From Prevotellaceae bacterium UBA5903 (GTDB taxonomy: Bacteria; Bacteroidota; Bacteroidia; Bacteroidales; Bacteroidaceae), in assembly GCA_002431845.1 (NCBI GenBank), contig DJEH01000114.1, positions 1-39,912 of the forward strand: a DNA stretch of 39,912 bases. Direction: 5' to 3'. Position numbers and translations under genes: made by a program. Numbering within the stretch: position 1 is the first letter of the stretch; every line of letters begins with the position of its first letter. The notes beneath the pieces were generated by a model. That model searched no databases. It worked only from the letters and a program-made list of their open reading frames with translations, and had not been told where the DNA came from. Shown piece by piece: positions 1 to 7,256 of this stretch.

Positions 1-19
1 ATTTTGAATACCTACTTAT
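1..19. repeat. partial inverted-repeat element, cut by window edge
   Basis: These 19 bases are the exact reverse complement of the left arm of the complete element copy at 38651-38669. The rest of this copy lies outside the window. The arm carries the TAA stop codon (16-18) of the minus-strand gene that ends here, so the element abuts or has invaded the 3' end of that gene. Confidence 0.7.
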
Positions 20-1980
20 ATATGCGTCATGCCCTTTTGCACCATATACTCTGTACATTGAAGCAAAGAGAATACATATTGCTTAAGCGAAGAGTAAGCA
101 GGAGCGTATTTATCAAGAACAGGCTTACCATTTATGAGTTTGTAGCAATACTCTTTTTTCTGTTCATCGTTATATACGTAAAGGTAGTTTGCATTGCGTG
201 CAGCTATGGTTTTGTCGGCCGTATAAAAGGCTGCAGGACGCGGGGCATCGTGCAGTATATCAAGTCCTAAATTGTTCTGTATATAAGGAATGCGCAACAA
301 GCCAAGTATGGTTGGAGCCACATCTACTTGTCCCACGAACTGGGTGCGTTCTTCGGCATTTAAGCCATCAGCGTGGATAATAAGCGGAATGTGATTGAAC
401 GATTCGGGCAACTCACAATCGGCAGTTCCAACGAGTTTGCCATGATCGCCAAGGAATACGAATATGGTATTCTTTGCCCATGACTCCTTGCTAACACGGC
501 GCATAAAATCGCCTATGCACGCATCGGCATAGCGAACAATTTGCTGCTCTGGCGTAAGACCTTTTTGCTGAAAGCGGGCTGGAATTACATAGGGTGGATG
601 GTTGCTAATTGTGAGCAATGTGGCAAAGAATGGGCGACCACTCATTGCTTTCTTACGCAACACAGGCAACGCATAGCTAAACAAATAATCGTCTGGCACA
701 CCGAAATGATTAACCACCTTAGAGCGTGGATAATTCTCTTGTGAATATATCTCGTCGTAACCATTTGTACGGAAAAAGGCATTCATATTGTCGTACTGAC
801 TCTCATGTGTCATAAAGAACATCGTAGAATAACCAGCCTGCTTAAGCACCGATGGAAGTCCTGTATAAGTGGGAATATTGGTGCCCTTCATCGCATTTCT
901 AAACATGATAGACGGAAATGAATAAAGCGTGGCATATAGTCCGTGATTGGTGTGATTGCCCGCCGAGTAACAGTTTGAAAAACTCAGCGAATGGGCATAG
1001 AGCGAATCAAGATTAGGAGTGAGACGGTGGGTATTACCAAAGCGTGTCATCAACTTAGCCGACATTGATTCCATAAGCACTATCACTACGTTTTGGTGCG
1101 TAGGTGGCAACGTGGGATCAACTCTCCTGGCTATCGGCGATACACCATTTATGCCTTTACGACCATAGTATTTTTGCACATTCCTTACGGCATCAGCCAT
1201 AGGCATAAGGTGAAGCGTATGGTTTTCGGGGCGTAACTCGTCGAGCGTGCTATTAAGAAGAGCAAACATGGGATTAACTCCTAAATTGTTCAACACCGGA
1301 CTGGTACAAAAGTAGGCAGCACTCACCTTGATAGGGTTATACCCCAACCTACCGCGTATACCTAAAAAGCATGCTCCATAAAGTGCAAGGCTTACAACTG
1401 CCATCTCAGCATAGGTTACAATCTTTTTTTGTGTTGCCTGGTTATGAAACTTAGCCCCCTCATCTACGCTAATAAAACGCTTACGAAGGTAAAATAAAAA
1501 AATGCTCAAACAAGCTGTAAGTACAACATAGAGCGCAATAAAAAGATAATAAGAAGACTCACCGAATATCATACCCAAGGTGGTTCCGCCATATTCAGCC
1601 CAATTCCATATTGAGGCATTGAGCATCTTTGAGAAATAGCTGAAATAAGGTATATTGCCCGCCTCAGCCATAAAGACAAGGGCATAAAGCACGCCAAACC
1701 AAATATTGATGGCACGATACATCCACTTACGCCACAAGCCTAAAATAACCACTATGCTCGATAGCACCAAGGGCAATGCCACAAGATAGCATGCTATAAC
1801 ATTATCAAACCACAAACCACGCAAAAACGATTGCAGAATGAGCAAGGGCCTATCTGCTACATCGGGAGTAAGCTGCGAATGTATGGTAAAGAAAAACACT
1901 ATGCGAAACAACGTCATCAGTACTAGAGCTACAAGGTGTATGCTCAGCAAATAGCCAATAGTGCGCAACAATCTTTTCAT
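16..1980 (-). CDS. LTA synthase-like membrane phosphotransferase (alkaline-phosphatase fold)
   Basis: The 654-residue protein has about five N-terminal membrane segments (roughly residues 8-30, 55-80, 90-110, 143-165 and 190-208), followed by an extracytoplasmic sulfatase/alkaline-phosphatase-type domain. Residues matching the LtaS metal and nucleophile sites are visible: E304 (VLMESMS), T344 (GNHTNHG) and D512-H513 (FLGDHGK). In Gram-positives this family polymerises glycerol phosphate. In Gram-negatives relatives transfer phosphoglycerol or phosphoethanolamine to glycans or lipids, and that is the likelier role here, acting in the periplasm. The acceptor cannot be read from the sequence. 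The start is an ATG with no clear ribosome-binding site, preceded by a TAACTTTG promoter element. The gene stands alone, and its stop codon lies inside a repeat arm. Confidence 0.88.
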   Translation of the reverse strand: MKRLLRTIGYLLSIHLVALVLMTLFRIVFFFTIHSQLTPDVADRPLLILQSFLRGLWFDNVIACYLVALPLVLSSIVVILGLWRKWMYRAINIWFGVLYALVFMAEAGNIPYFSYFSKMLNASIWNWAEYGGTTLGMIFGESSYYLFIALYVVLTACLSIFLFYLRKRFISVDEGAKFHNQATQKKIVTYAEMAVVSLALYGACFLGIRGRLGYNPIKVSAAYFCTSPVLNNLGVNPMFALLNSTLDELRPENHTLHLMPMADAVRNVQKYYGRKGINGVSPIARRVDPTLPPTHQNVVIVLMESMSAKLMTRFGNTHRLTPNLDSLYAHSLSFSNCYSAGNHTNHGLYATLYSFPSIMFRNAMKGTNIPTYTGLPSVLKQAGYSTMFFMTHESQYDNMNAFFRTNGYDEIYSQENYPRSKVVNHFGVPDDYLFSYALPVLRKKAMSGRPFFATLLTISNHPPYVIPARFQQKGLTPEQQIVRYADACIGDFMRRVSKESWAKNTIFVFLGDHGKLVGTADCELPESFNHIPLIIHADGLNAEERTQFVGQVDVAPTILGLLRIPYIQNNLGLDILHDAPRPAAFYTADKTIAARNANYLYVYNDEQKKEYCYKLINGKPVLDKYAPAYSSLKQYVFSLLQCTEYMVQKGMTHI

Positions 1981-2029
1981 TTTTAGGTATATATTTTTTT
2001 TGTCTTACATAATTTTCTATGACGAGATG

Positions 2030-2037
2030 CAAAGTTA
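2030..2037 (-). promoter_or_regulatory. -7 promoter element for the LTA synthase-like gene
   Basis: On the minus strand this reads TAACTTTG, matching the Bacteroidota -7 consensus TAnnTTTG. It lies about 50 bases before the ATG at 1980. No convincing -33 TTTG is visible. Confidence 0.5.
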
Positions 2038-2100
2038 CAAAATAATGAAATGCTGAAACAATTATTATTTTTTTTATGATATACTCTCATCTTTTAGACG

Positions 2101-2108
2101 TAATTTTG
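2101..2108 (+). promoter_or_regulatory. -7 promoter element for the first MATE gene
   Basis: TAATTTTG matches TAnnTTTG and lies 29 bases before the ATG at 2138. It is divergent from the promoter at 2030-2037. The -33 box is not recognisable. Confidence 0.5.
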
Positions 2109-2137
2109 CAGTACAGAAACATTATTTATAAATTCGG

Positions 2138-3493
2138 ATGAAACAAAAAGACTTGACGCATGGAGGCATTATGAGCAACATATTTGGTTTTGCTCTTCCT
2201 TATATCATAGCCTATTTTTTACAAATTCTATATGGCCTTGCCGACCTCTTTATTATTGGTCAATACTGCAAGGTAGATAGCACAACAGCCGTGTCGAATG
2301 GGGCACAAGTGATGTATTTTGTTACAGTAGTAATCATAGGGCTGGCCATGGGAACAACCGTGCGAATGGCGCGTGCAATAGGGGCTAACGACAAGCGATG
2401 GGCTGCCCAAGTTATGGGCAATTCCGTTAGTATGTTCATGCTTTTATCACTTATTCTTTCGGTTGTATTGCTACTATCTACCAATGTCATCGTTGGATTG
2501 ATGCAAACGCCCCCAGAGGCTATAGCTGGCACCAAGAGCTATCTTGCAGTGTGTTTTATAGGCATTCCGTTCATCGTTGCATACAATATCATAGCCTCTA
2601 TTTTTAGAGGTATTGGCGACACGCAAACACCGCTTATGTTTGTTGCCGTGGCTTGCGTGTCTAACATTCTGCTCGACTATCTGTTTATAGGCTACATGCA
2701 CATGGGCCCCACAGGAGCTGCGCTTGGCACCACGCTCTCACAAACTATCAGTGTGATATTTGCAGCACTTACCATACGTCGTCACAAGGATATATTCGAC
2801 ATGAGATGGACAGACCTTAAGCCCCAAAAGAATATACTATCAAACATTCTGAAGATAGGCATCCCCATAGCTCTTCAAGATGGTTTCATACAAGTATCGT
2901 TCATCCTCATTGCTATTATTGCCAATATGCGTGGGCTTGACGATGCTGCAGCTGTGGGCATTGTCGAAAAGTTTATTGGCCTATTGTTTATAGTTCCATC
3001 TGCCATGTTATCTACGGTTTCGGCTGTATCGGCACAATGCATCGGAGCGTGCCAAGCAGAGCGTGCCCGAAGCACCTTGCTGCGTGCCACTGAGATTGTT
3101 ATCTTATTTGGACTGATATGTGTAATGCTCATACACATTTTTCCGGAAGCGCCAGTACGCCTCTTTACAGACAACGAAAATGTGATTAAACAAGGAACTG
3201 CTTACCTTAGCAGCTACGGATGGGATTGCATATTGGCAGGCATACATTTCTGTTTTAGCGGCTACTTCACGGCTTACAATTACTCGTTGGTTTCGTTTGC
3301 TCACAACGTTGTTTCCATCGTTACAGCACGTGTGCCCCTGTCCTACTTACTTTCAATAAACTTTCCGCTCACCCTCTACCCTATGGGTTGGGCTGCACCA
3401 ATTGGCTCTTTTGTATCAATTGTCATCTGCATTGTAGCTTATATATATATGAAACGCAAGGGATGCTTTGAGATATGTAAAACTCCCAATTAA
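2138..3493 (+). CDS. MATE family efflux transporter
   Basis: This 451-residue polytopic protein has about 12 hydrophobic segments, the usual length and architecture for MATE (multi-antimicrobial extrusion) transporters, which export drugs or metabolites by Na+ or H+ antiport across the inner membrane. The N-terminus (LPYIIAYFLQILYGLADLFIIG) has the family pattern of a first helix followed by a conserved acidic residue, and the repeat half near residues 235-270 (IGIPIALQDGFIQVSF) mirrors it. The substrate cannot be inferred. The gene is monocistronic, with its own promoter and a strong terminator at 3541. It is not a close copy of the second MATE gene at 25321-26706: that protein begins differently and sits in a large operon. 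Confidence 0.92.
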   Translation: MKQKDLTHGGIMSNIFGFALPYIIAYFLQILYGLADLFIIGQYCKVDSTTAVSNGAQVMYFVTVVIIGLAMGTTVRMARAIGANDKRWAAQVMGNSVSMFMLLSLILSVVLLLSTNVIVGLMQTPPEAIAGTKSYLAVCFIGIPFIVAYNIIASIFRGIGDTQTPLMFVAVACVSNILLDYLFIGYMHMGPTGAALGTTLSQTISVIFAALTIRRHKDIFDMRWTDLKPQKNILSNILKIGIPIALQDGFIQVSFILIAIIANMRGLDDAAAVGIVEKFIGLLFIVPSAMLSTVSAVSAQCIGACQAERARSTLLRATEIVILFGLICVMLIHIFPEAPVRLFTDNENVIKQGTAYLSSYGWDCILAGIHFCFSGYFTAYNYSLVSFAHNVVSIVTARVPLSYLLSINFPLTLYPMGWAAPIGSFVSIVICIVAYIYMKRKGCFEICKTPN

Positions 3494-3540
3494 GAGCCCT
3501 TACACCTGTGTTGGACTTTTGTAAAAAACGAATATAAAAA

Positions 3541-3586
3541 AGCAGAAACTTACATGTGCTCATTACGCGTAAGTTTCTGCTTTATT
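3541..3586. terminator. bidirectional hairpin terminator
   Basis: A perfect 13-bp stem (AGCAGAAACTTAC at 3541-3553, complement at 3569-3581) has A-runs before it and T-rich sequence after it. It lies between the converging MATE and DUF349 genes. Confidence 0.85.
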
Positions 3587-3652
3587 TTGAAACATTAGTG
3601 GCTATAAATCATCTATTCTATGAGCCACTGATGCAGTAGTTACAAGAGGTAT

Positions 3653-5464
3653 TTACTTGCTTTCTTTCTCTTCTTTAATCTGAGCATTTACTGTTTTTAT
3701 CTTCTCAGTAATCTCAGCAAGATCCTCTTTCAAGCGTTTTACCTTCTTCTCTATGTCAGCCACAAGCGAGTTTCCTTTCTTTGAACTTGTGCGGAAGAAA
3801 GTAAGGTTTGTTTCGTAGTTCTGAATTTCTTGCTTTTTGTTTTCTAAAGCACTCTGCAAGCGGTTGCGCTCACGTGTAAGTTCAGAACCTCCCTTGTCAG
3901 CAACCGTTTTGCGGAAGCTATCCATACGCTTTTTGCCTGCACTAACATGGAGAGCATTGTATATCTTATCGCACAATTCACGATAGCGACGATACATTTT
4001 CTCCTTCTTGTTGTAAGGTACGTGGCCTATCTCATTCCAGCGAGCTTGCAAGTCGCGAACACTTTGCAAGAGGTTTTCGCCTTGCTCTTCGGCGAGCTTT
4101 TCAAGGCTTGCTATTACCTCCTTCTTCAGTTCGAGGTTAGCTTCCTCAACCTTTCTTTGGTCGGCATTTGCCGCATTTTTCTTATCAAAGAAATAGTTGC
4201 AAGCCTCGTTAAAGCGCTTCCATATCTCGTCAGAAAGTTTGTGAGCCACAGGACCAATGTTTTTCCATTGCTTTTGCAACTCAATAAACTTATTGGTAGT
4301 TGCGCCCCAATCGGTGCTTTCTTTCAAAGCCTCAGCCTTTTCAATAAGAGCATTTTTAGCAGCAAGGTTAGCGTTTAGTTTTTCGCGATTAGCCTTGAAA
4401 TAAGCCGTTTTAGCTTGGAAGAAGCGGTCGCACGCAGCGCGGAAACGTTCAAATATCTCTGTGTTCACCTTGCGTGGTGTAAAGCCGATAGTCTTCCATT
4501 CAGCCTGATATGCCAATACTTGCTTGGTCATTTCTTCCCATTGAGCATAGGTTTTTAGTTCTTCGTACTGAAGGTCTTCAACCTTTTGGCAAAGAGCTGT
4601 TTTCTTTTCAAGGTTCTCTTCTTCTTTAGCTTTGATAGCCTCAAAGTGGTCTTGGTGGCGCTTGTTGATAACAGTAGATGCATCTTTAAAGCGCTTCCAT
4701 ATTTCATCGCGCAGTTCCTTAGCAACGGGTCCTATTTCGCGATACTCTTGGTGCAAGTTCTGCAATTGGTGGAATGCTGATACAGGATCATCGCATTCTG
4801 CCAACTTTTCAGCAGCCTCACAAAGGTGTGTTTTAAGTTCTAAGTTCTTCTTAAAATCGTATGCACGCATTTCGTGGTTAAGGCGTAGCTGATCGTAGAA
4901 TTGCTCTATGTTGTGTTGATAATTCTTCCACAGGTCGGTAGCAAACTCAGCTGGAACTTGCTTAATTTCTTTCCATTCGGCTTGCAAGTCCTTTACTTCG
5001 TTATATCCCTTGTCTGCATCTTCGGGCGAAGCTGCGAGTTCTTTAATACGTTCAATGATTTCTTGCTTACGCTTCAAGTTGTTTTGTTTTTCCTGTTCCA
5101 GCTTTTCGGCAGCTTGGTTGCGTAGCTCGCGCACGAGCGATAGTTGCGCCTTAAAGTTCTCTTCATCGGCATCGGGAGCTGGTATAAACTCGTCTGCATT
5201 TCCACCATCTTCAACAAATTTGTTGCGTGCGGCAACAACTTCGGCATTGTGAAAACGGTAGTAAAGCATCTTAAGGTGCTCTAGTTCTGTGCGTTCTACA
5301 TTTTCACCATTCTCTGCAATTGACTTAAGTTTTTCAATTACTTCTGCCTTGGTTTTTGGTTCTGTAGCCACGGCAGTGTTTTCAACTGAAGTCTGATTTT
5401 CATTGTTTTCAGAAGCAATAGTGTTTTGTACTTCTGCTTCAGTAGTGTTCTTGATTTCGTCCAT
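3653..5464 (-). CDS. DUF349 repeat protein
   Basis: The 603-residue protein is charged and predicted almost wholly helical. After a Glu/Asn/Thr-rich N-terminus (residues 1-40) come five DUF349 repeats of about 78 residues, each marked by a W/Y-x-x-I-x-x-V/T-P/A motif: WKEIKQVP (164), YREIGPVA (242), WKTIGFTP (323), WKNIGPVA (400) and WNEIGHVP (476). The repeats are also marked by IWKRF-type helices. A lysine/glutamate-rich coiled coil closes the protein (about 525-600). There is no signal peptide, so it is probably cytoplasmic. The family is common in Bacteroidota and has no firmly assigned biochemical role; none is proposed here. The gene is single, with a TAGGTTTG promoter element upstream. 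Confidence 0.9.
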   Translation of the reverse strand: MDEIKNTTEAEVQNTIASENNENQTSVENTAVATEPKTKAEVIEKLKSIAENGENVERTELEHLKMLYYRFHNAEVVAARNKFVEDGGNADEFIPAPDADEENFKAQLSLVRELRNQAAEKLEQEKQNNLKRKQEIIERIKELAASPEDADKGYNEVKDLQAEWKEIKQVPAEFATDLWKNYQHNIEQFYDQLRLNHEMRAYDFKKNLELKTHLCEAAEKLAECDDPVSAFHQLQNLHQEYREIGPVAKELRDEIWKRFKDASTVINKRHQDHFEAIKAKEEENLEKKTALCQKVEDLQYEELKTYAQWEEMTKQVLAYQAEWKTIGFTPRKVNTEIFERFRAACDRFFQAKTAYFKANREKLNANLAAKNALIEKAEALKESTDWGATTNKFIELQKQWKNIGPVAHKLSDEIWKRFNEACNYFFDKKNAANADQRKVEEANLELKKEVIASLEKLAEEQGENLLQSVRDLQARWNEIGHVPYNKKEKMYRRYRELCDKIYNALHVSAGKKRMDSFRKTVADKGGSELTRERNRLQSALENKKQEIQNYETNLTFFRTSSKKGNSLVADIEKKVKRLKEDLAEITEKIKTVNAQIKEEKESK

Positions 5465-5495
5465 AATAAATTGGATAGGGTCGTAAGCGTATAGG

Positions 5496-5503
5496 CAAAC
5501 CTA
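5496..5503 (-). promoter_or_regulatory. -7 promoter element for the DUF349 gene
   Basis: The minus strand reads TAGGTTTG, fitting TAnnTTTG, 31 bases before the ATG at 5464. The -33 region is not clear. Just upstream lies a 12-bp palindrome TGCAAATTTGCA (5585-5596), which could belong to this promoter region or to the 3' end of corA. Confidence 0.45.
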
Positions 5504-5648
5504 AGTTTGCACATTATATATCACTACAAGGCATTACTGCATCAACGCTTATAAATAAGCATTTCGCTATTGCCTTGCAAGGTTTGCAAATTTGCACATT
5601 AAATGTGTTTTAACAAAATAAATGTTCGAAAACTTTAGAGCAAATGCT

Positions 5649-6575
5649 TTAAATCCAAGCTTTCCATCGGAAAAGTCCATAAAATATGCCTGTTACGACT
5701 ATTGAAGCTATTATTACCACGGGAAATCCCCACCACGAAGCCTCCATACCATTGATAAGGTTCATACCGAATATACTTGCAATGAGCGTTGGAAACATCA
5801 AGATGATAGACACCGAGGTCATTTGTTTCATCACGCCAGCCATATTGTTGTTGATGATGCTGGCATAAGTTTCCATTGTAGAGTCAAGGATATTGGTATA
5901 GATATTAGTAGTTTCGCGCGCCTGGTTCATCTCAATAGTTACGTCCTCAATAAGGTCGGCATCAAGTTCATCGACAGGTAGTTTAAACTTTAGTTTTGAC
6001 AATAGTGTTTCGTTACCACGAATAGAGGTAATGAAGTAAGTAAGGCTATCTTGCAGTCTTGACAGGCCTATCAAGTCTTCGTTATCAATTTGTCGGTCAA
6101 GGTTGCGCTTAGCTTCTTCAAGCAATACATTAATTTGCTTTAGGCGTTTCAAGTACCATACGGCAGACGATAGGAAAAGGCGGAACACGAGGTCTACCGA
6201 GTCGGTAAAACCTTGATTACGCTTTTGCTGATACGACACAAAATCTATCATCATGTTGGTCTCGAAGTTGCACACCGTTACGCATACCCCTTTATTAAGT
6301 ATTATACCCATTGGTATTGTGGTGTGGGGTGTGCGCGATGCCACCTCTTTCACGTAAGGGATACGCAAGATGATAAGCGACCATCCTTCGTCATATTCAT
6401 AACGCGAACGCTCGTCTTTATCTCGAATATCGTCTAAGAAGTAGTCGGGTATCTTAAGGTCGTCTATTAAAAATGCCTCGTCTTCGGGAGTAGGACAGGT
6501 TACTTGTACCCAGCAGTCGGGTTGCCATTCGTCAATGTTTTGTAGCGTTTTGCTATAGTTCCAATAAGTGCGCAT
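5649..6575 (-). CDS. corA: CorA-type magnesium/divalent cation channel
   Basis: This is a 308-residue CorA-family protein. It has a long cytoplasmic N-terminal domain with an extended helix (about residues 140-245), then two C-terminal membrane segments (about 249-270 and 283-303) separated by the signature loop FGMNLING, whose GMN tripeptide at about 270-272 forms the selectivity mouth. Homologues work as pentamers and take up Mg2+, sometimes Co2+ or Ni2+. The length is normal. The start chosen is the ATG at 6575, giving MRTYWNYSK; an in-frame TTG three codons earlier is less likely. The gene appears to be transcribed alone, from a leader of about 250 nt that can form several hairpins, which may be regulatory. 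Confidence 0.92.
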   Translation of the reverse strand: MRTYWNYSKTLQNIDEWQPDCWVQVTCPTPEDEAFLIDDLKIPDYFLDDIRDKDERSRYEYDEGWSLIILRIPYVKEVASRTPHTTIPMGIILNKGVCVTVCNFETNMMIDFVSYQQKRNQGFTDSVDLVFRLFLSSAVWYLKRLKQINVLLEEAKRNLDRQIDNEDLIGLSRLQDSLTYFITSIRGNETLLSKLKFKLPVDELDADLIEDVTIEMNQARETTNIYTNILDSTMETYASIINNNMAGVMKQMTSVSIILMFPTLIASIFGMNLINGMEASWWGFPVVIIASIVVTGIFYGLFRWKAWI

Positions 6576-6834
6576 AAAAAACAAGTCTTTGTTACTAAGG
6601 TGTGAATTACATCAGTTATAACACACGTATGTTGCACATACCATGTGTGCATCAGCACTTTTTTAAGTAAGTCGCACCTATTTGGCATAGCGTCTTGCTG
6701 CAACTTGCTTAGTGCTGAACGAAAACCTCAGTATCCGCGTGATAGTCGTCCATTTAGGAATAATTTTTTTACTTATTTATGGTGCTACAAGGCTGGTATG
6801 CTTGTTACACCTTATAAAGTTTTGTAATGATAGG
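6576..6834 (-). ncRNA. putative structured 5' leader of corA
   Basis: No gene is visible in this stretch. Read on the minus strand it holds three successive stem-loops: arms at 6801-6811/6781-6791 (9 of 11 pairs); a long composite stem with arms 6711-6718/6652-6659 (8 of 8) and 6700-6710/6665-6675 (10 of 11), enclosing a 24-nt loop; and 6636-6641/6627-6632 (6 of 6) with a 3-nt loop. A promoter-like TACTTTTG at 6835-6842 would place all three in the corA transcript. It matches no riboswitch I recognise. A metal-responsive leader is inference only. Confidence 0.4.
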
Positions 6835-6842
6835 CAAAAGTA
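6835..6842 (-). promoter_or_regulatory. candidate -7 promoter element for corA
   Basis: The minus strand reads TACTTTTG. It lies immediately past the terminator of the copper operon and would give a leader of about 250 nt for corA. No better element is seen closer to corA. Confidence 0.4.
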
Positions 6843-6844
6843 CG

Positions 6845-6880
6845 AAAAAAGTCGATAATACACGTATTACCGACTTTTTT
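6845..6880 (-). terminator. terminator of the copper operon
   Basis: This is a 17-bp stem with one mismatch (arms 6845-6861 and 6864-6880) ending in a T-run on the minus strand, 17 bases past the stop codon of the HMA-domain gene. Confidence 0.85.
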
Positions 6881-6896
6881 TGATACTAAAGTTGTG

Positions 6897-7229
6897 TTAC
6901 ATTTTGCATTTTGCTGCTGAACCATCAGCCTCAACCTTCTCGTTTTCCTTTACGGTTCGTGCAGCGTAACCAATCTTTTCAAATGCTTTTAAGATGGTTT
7001 CAATGCTTGTTTTGTCAGCATCGTATTTGATTGTAACAGTTTGGTTGGGCACACTTGTTTGGATGTCTTTTATGCCTTTTACAAAGCGAAGATTCTTTTT
7101 TATCTTTGTTTCGCAATTGATGCAATGCATCTGTGGTTGCGTTGTAAAAATGGTTGTTTTGATATCCTTGGCAAGGGCTACCGTAGTGCCTAACCCCATC
7201 ATTAAGAAGAATGATAATAACTTTTTCAT
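6897..7229 (-). CDS. secreted heavy-metal-associated (HMA) domain protein
   Basis: The 110-residue protein has a cleavable signal peptide (residues 1-20, ending VALA) and a single HMA domain (about 23-95) with the metal-binding motif MHCINC, the CxxC that binds Cu(I) or other soft metals. The fold resembles CopZ and mercury-binding MerP, but the signal peptide places it in the periplasm. A further cysteine lies in the C-terminal KCKM. It is the last gene of the operon, 27 bp after copA, so a periplasmic copper chaperone or sink working with CopA is the natural inference. The sequence does not show the direction of metal hand-off. Confidence 0.88.
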   Translation of the reverse strand: MKKLLSFFLMMGLGTTVALAKDIKTTIFTTQPQMHCINCETKIKKNLRFVKGIKDIQTSVPNQTVTIKYDADKTSIETILKAFEKIGYAARTVKENEKVEADGSAAKCKM

Positions 7230-7256
7230 GACGAAATATATGGTTGATTAAACGTG

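Noticed and set aside
3947..4378. Open frame of about 140 codons antisense to the DUF349 gene
   Set aside because: Its hydrophobic translation is the complement of lysine/glutamate codons in the real coding strand.
6576..6834. Possible tRNA or known riboswitch upstream of corA
   Set aside because: No cloverleaf, T-arm sequence or known riboswitch core was recognised; only unassigned stem-loops are supported.
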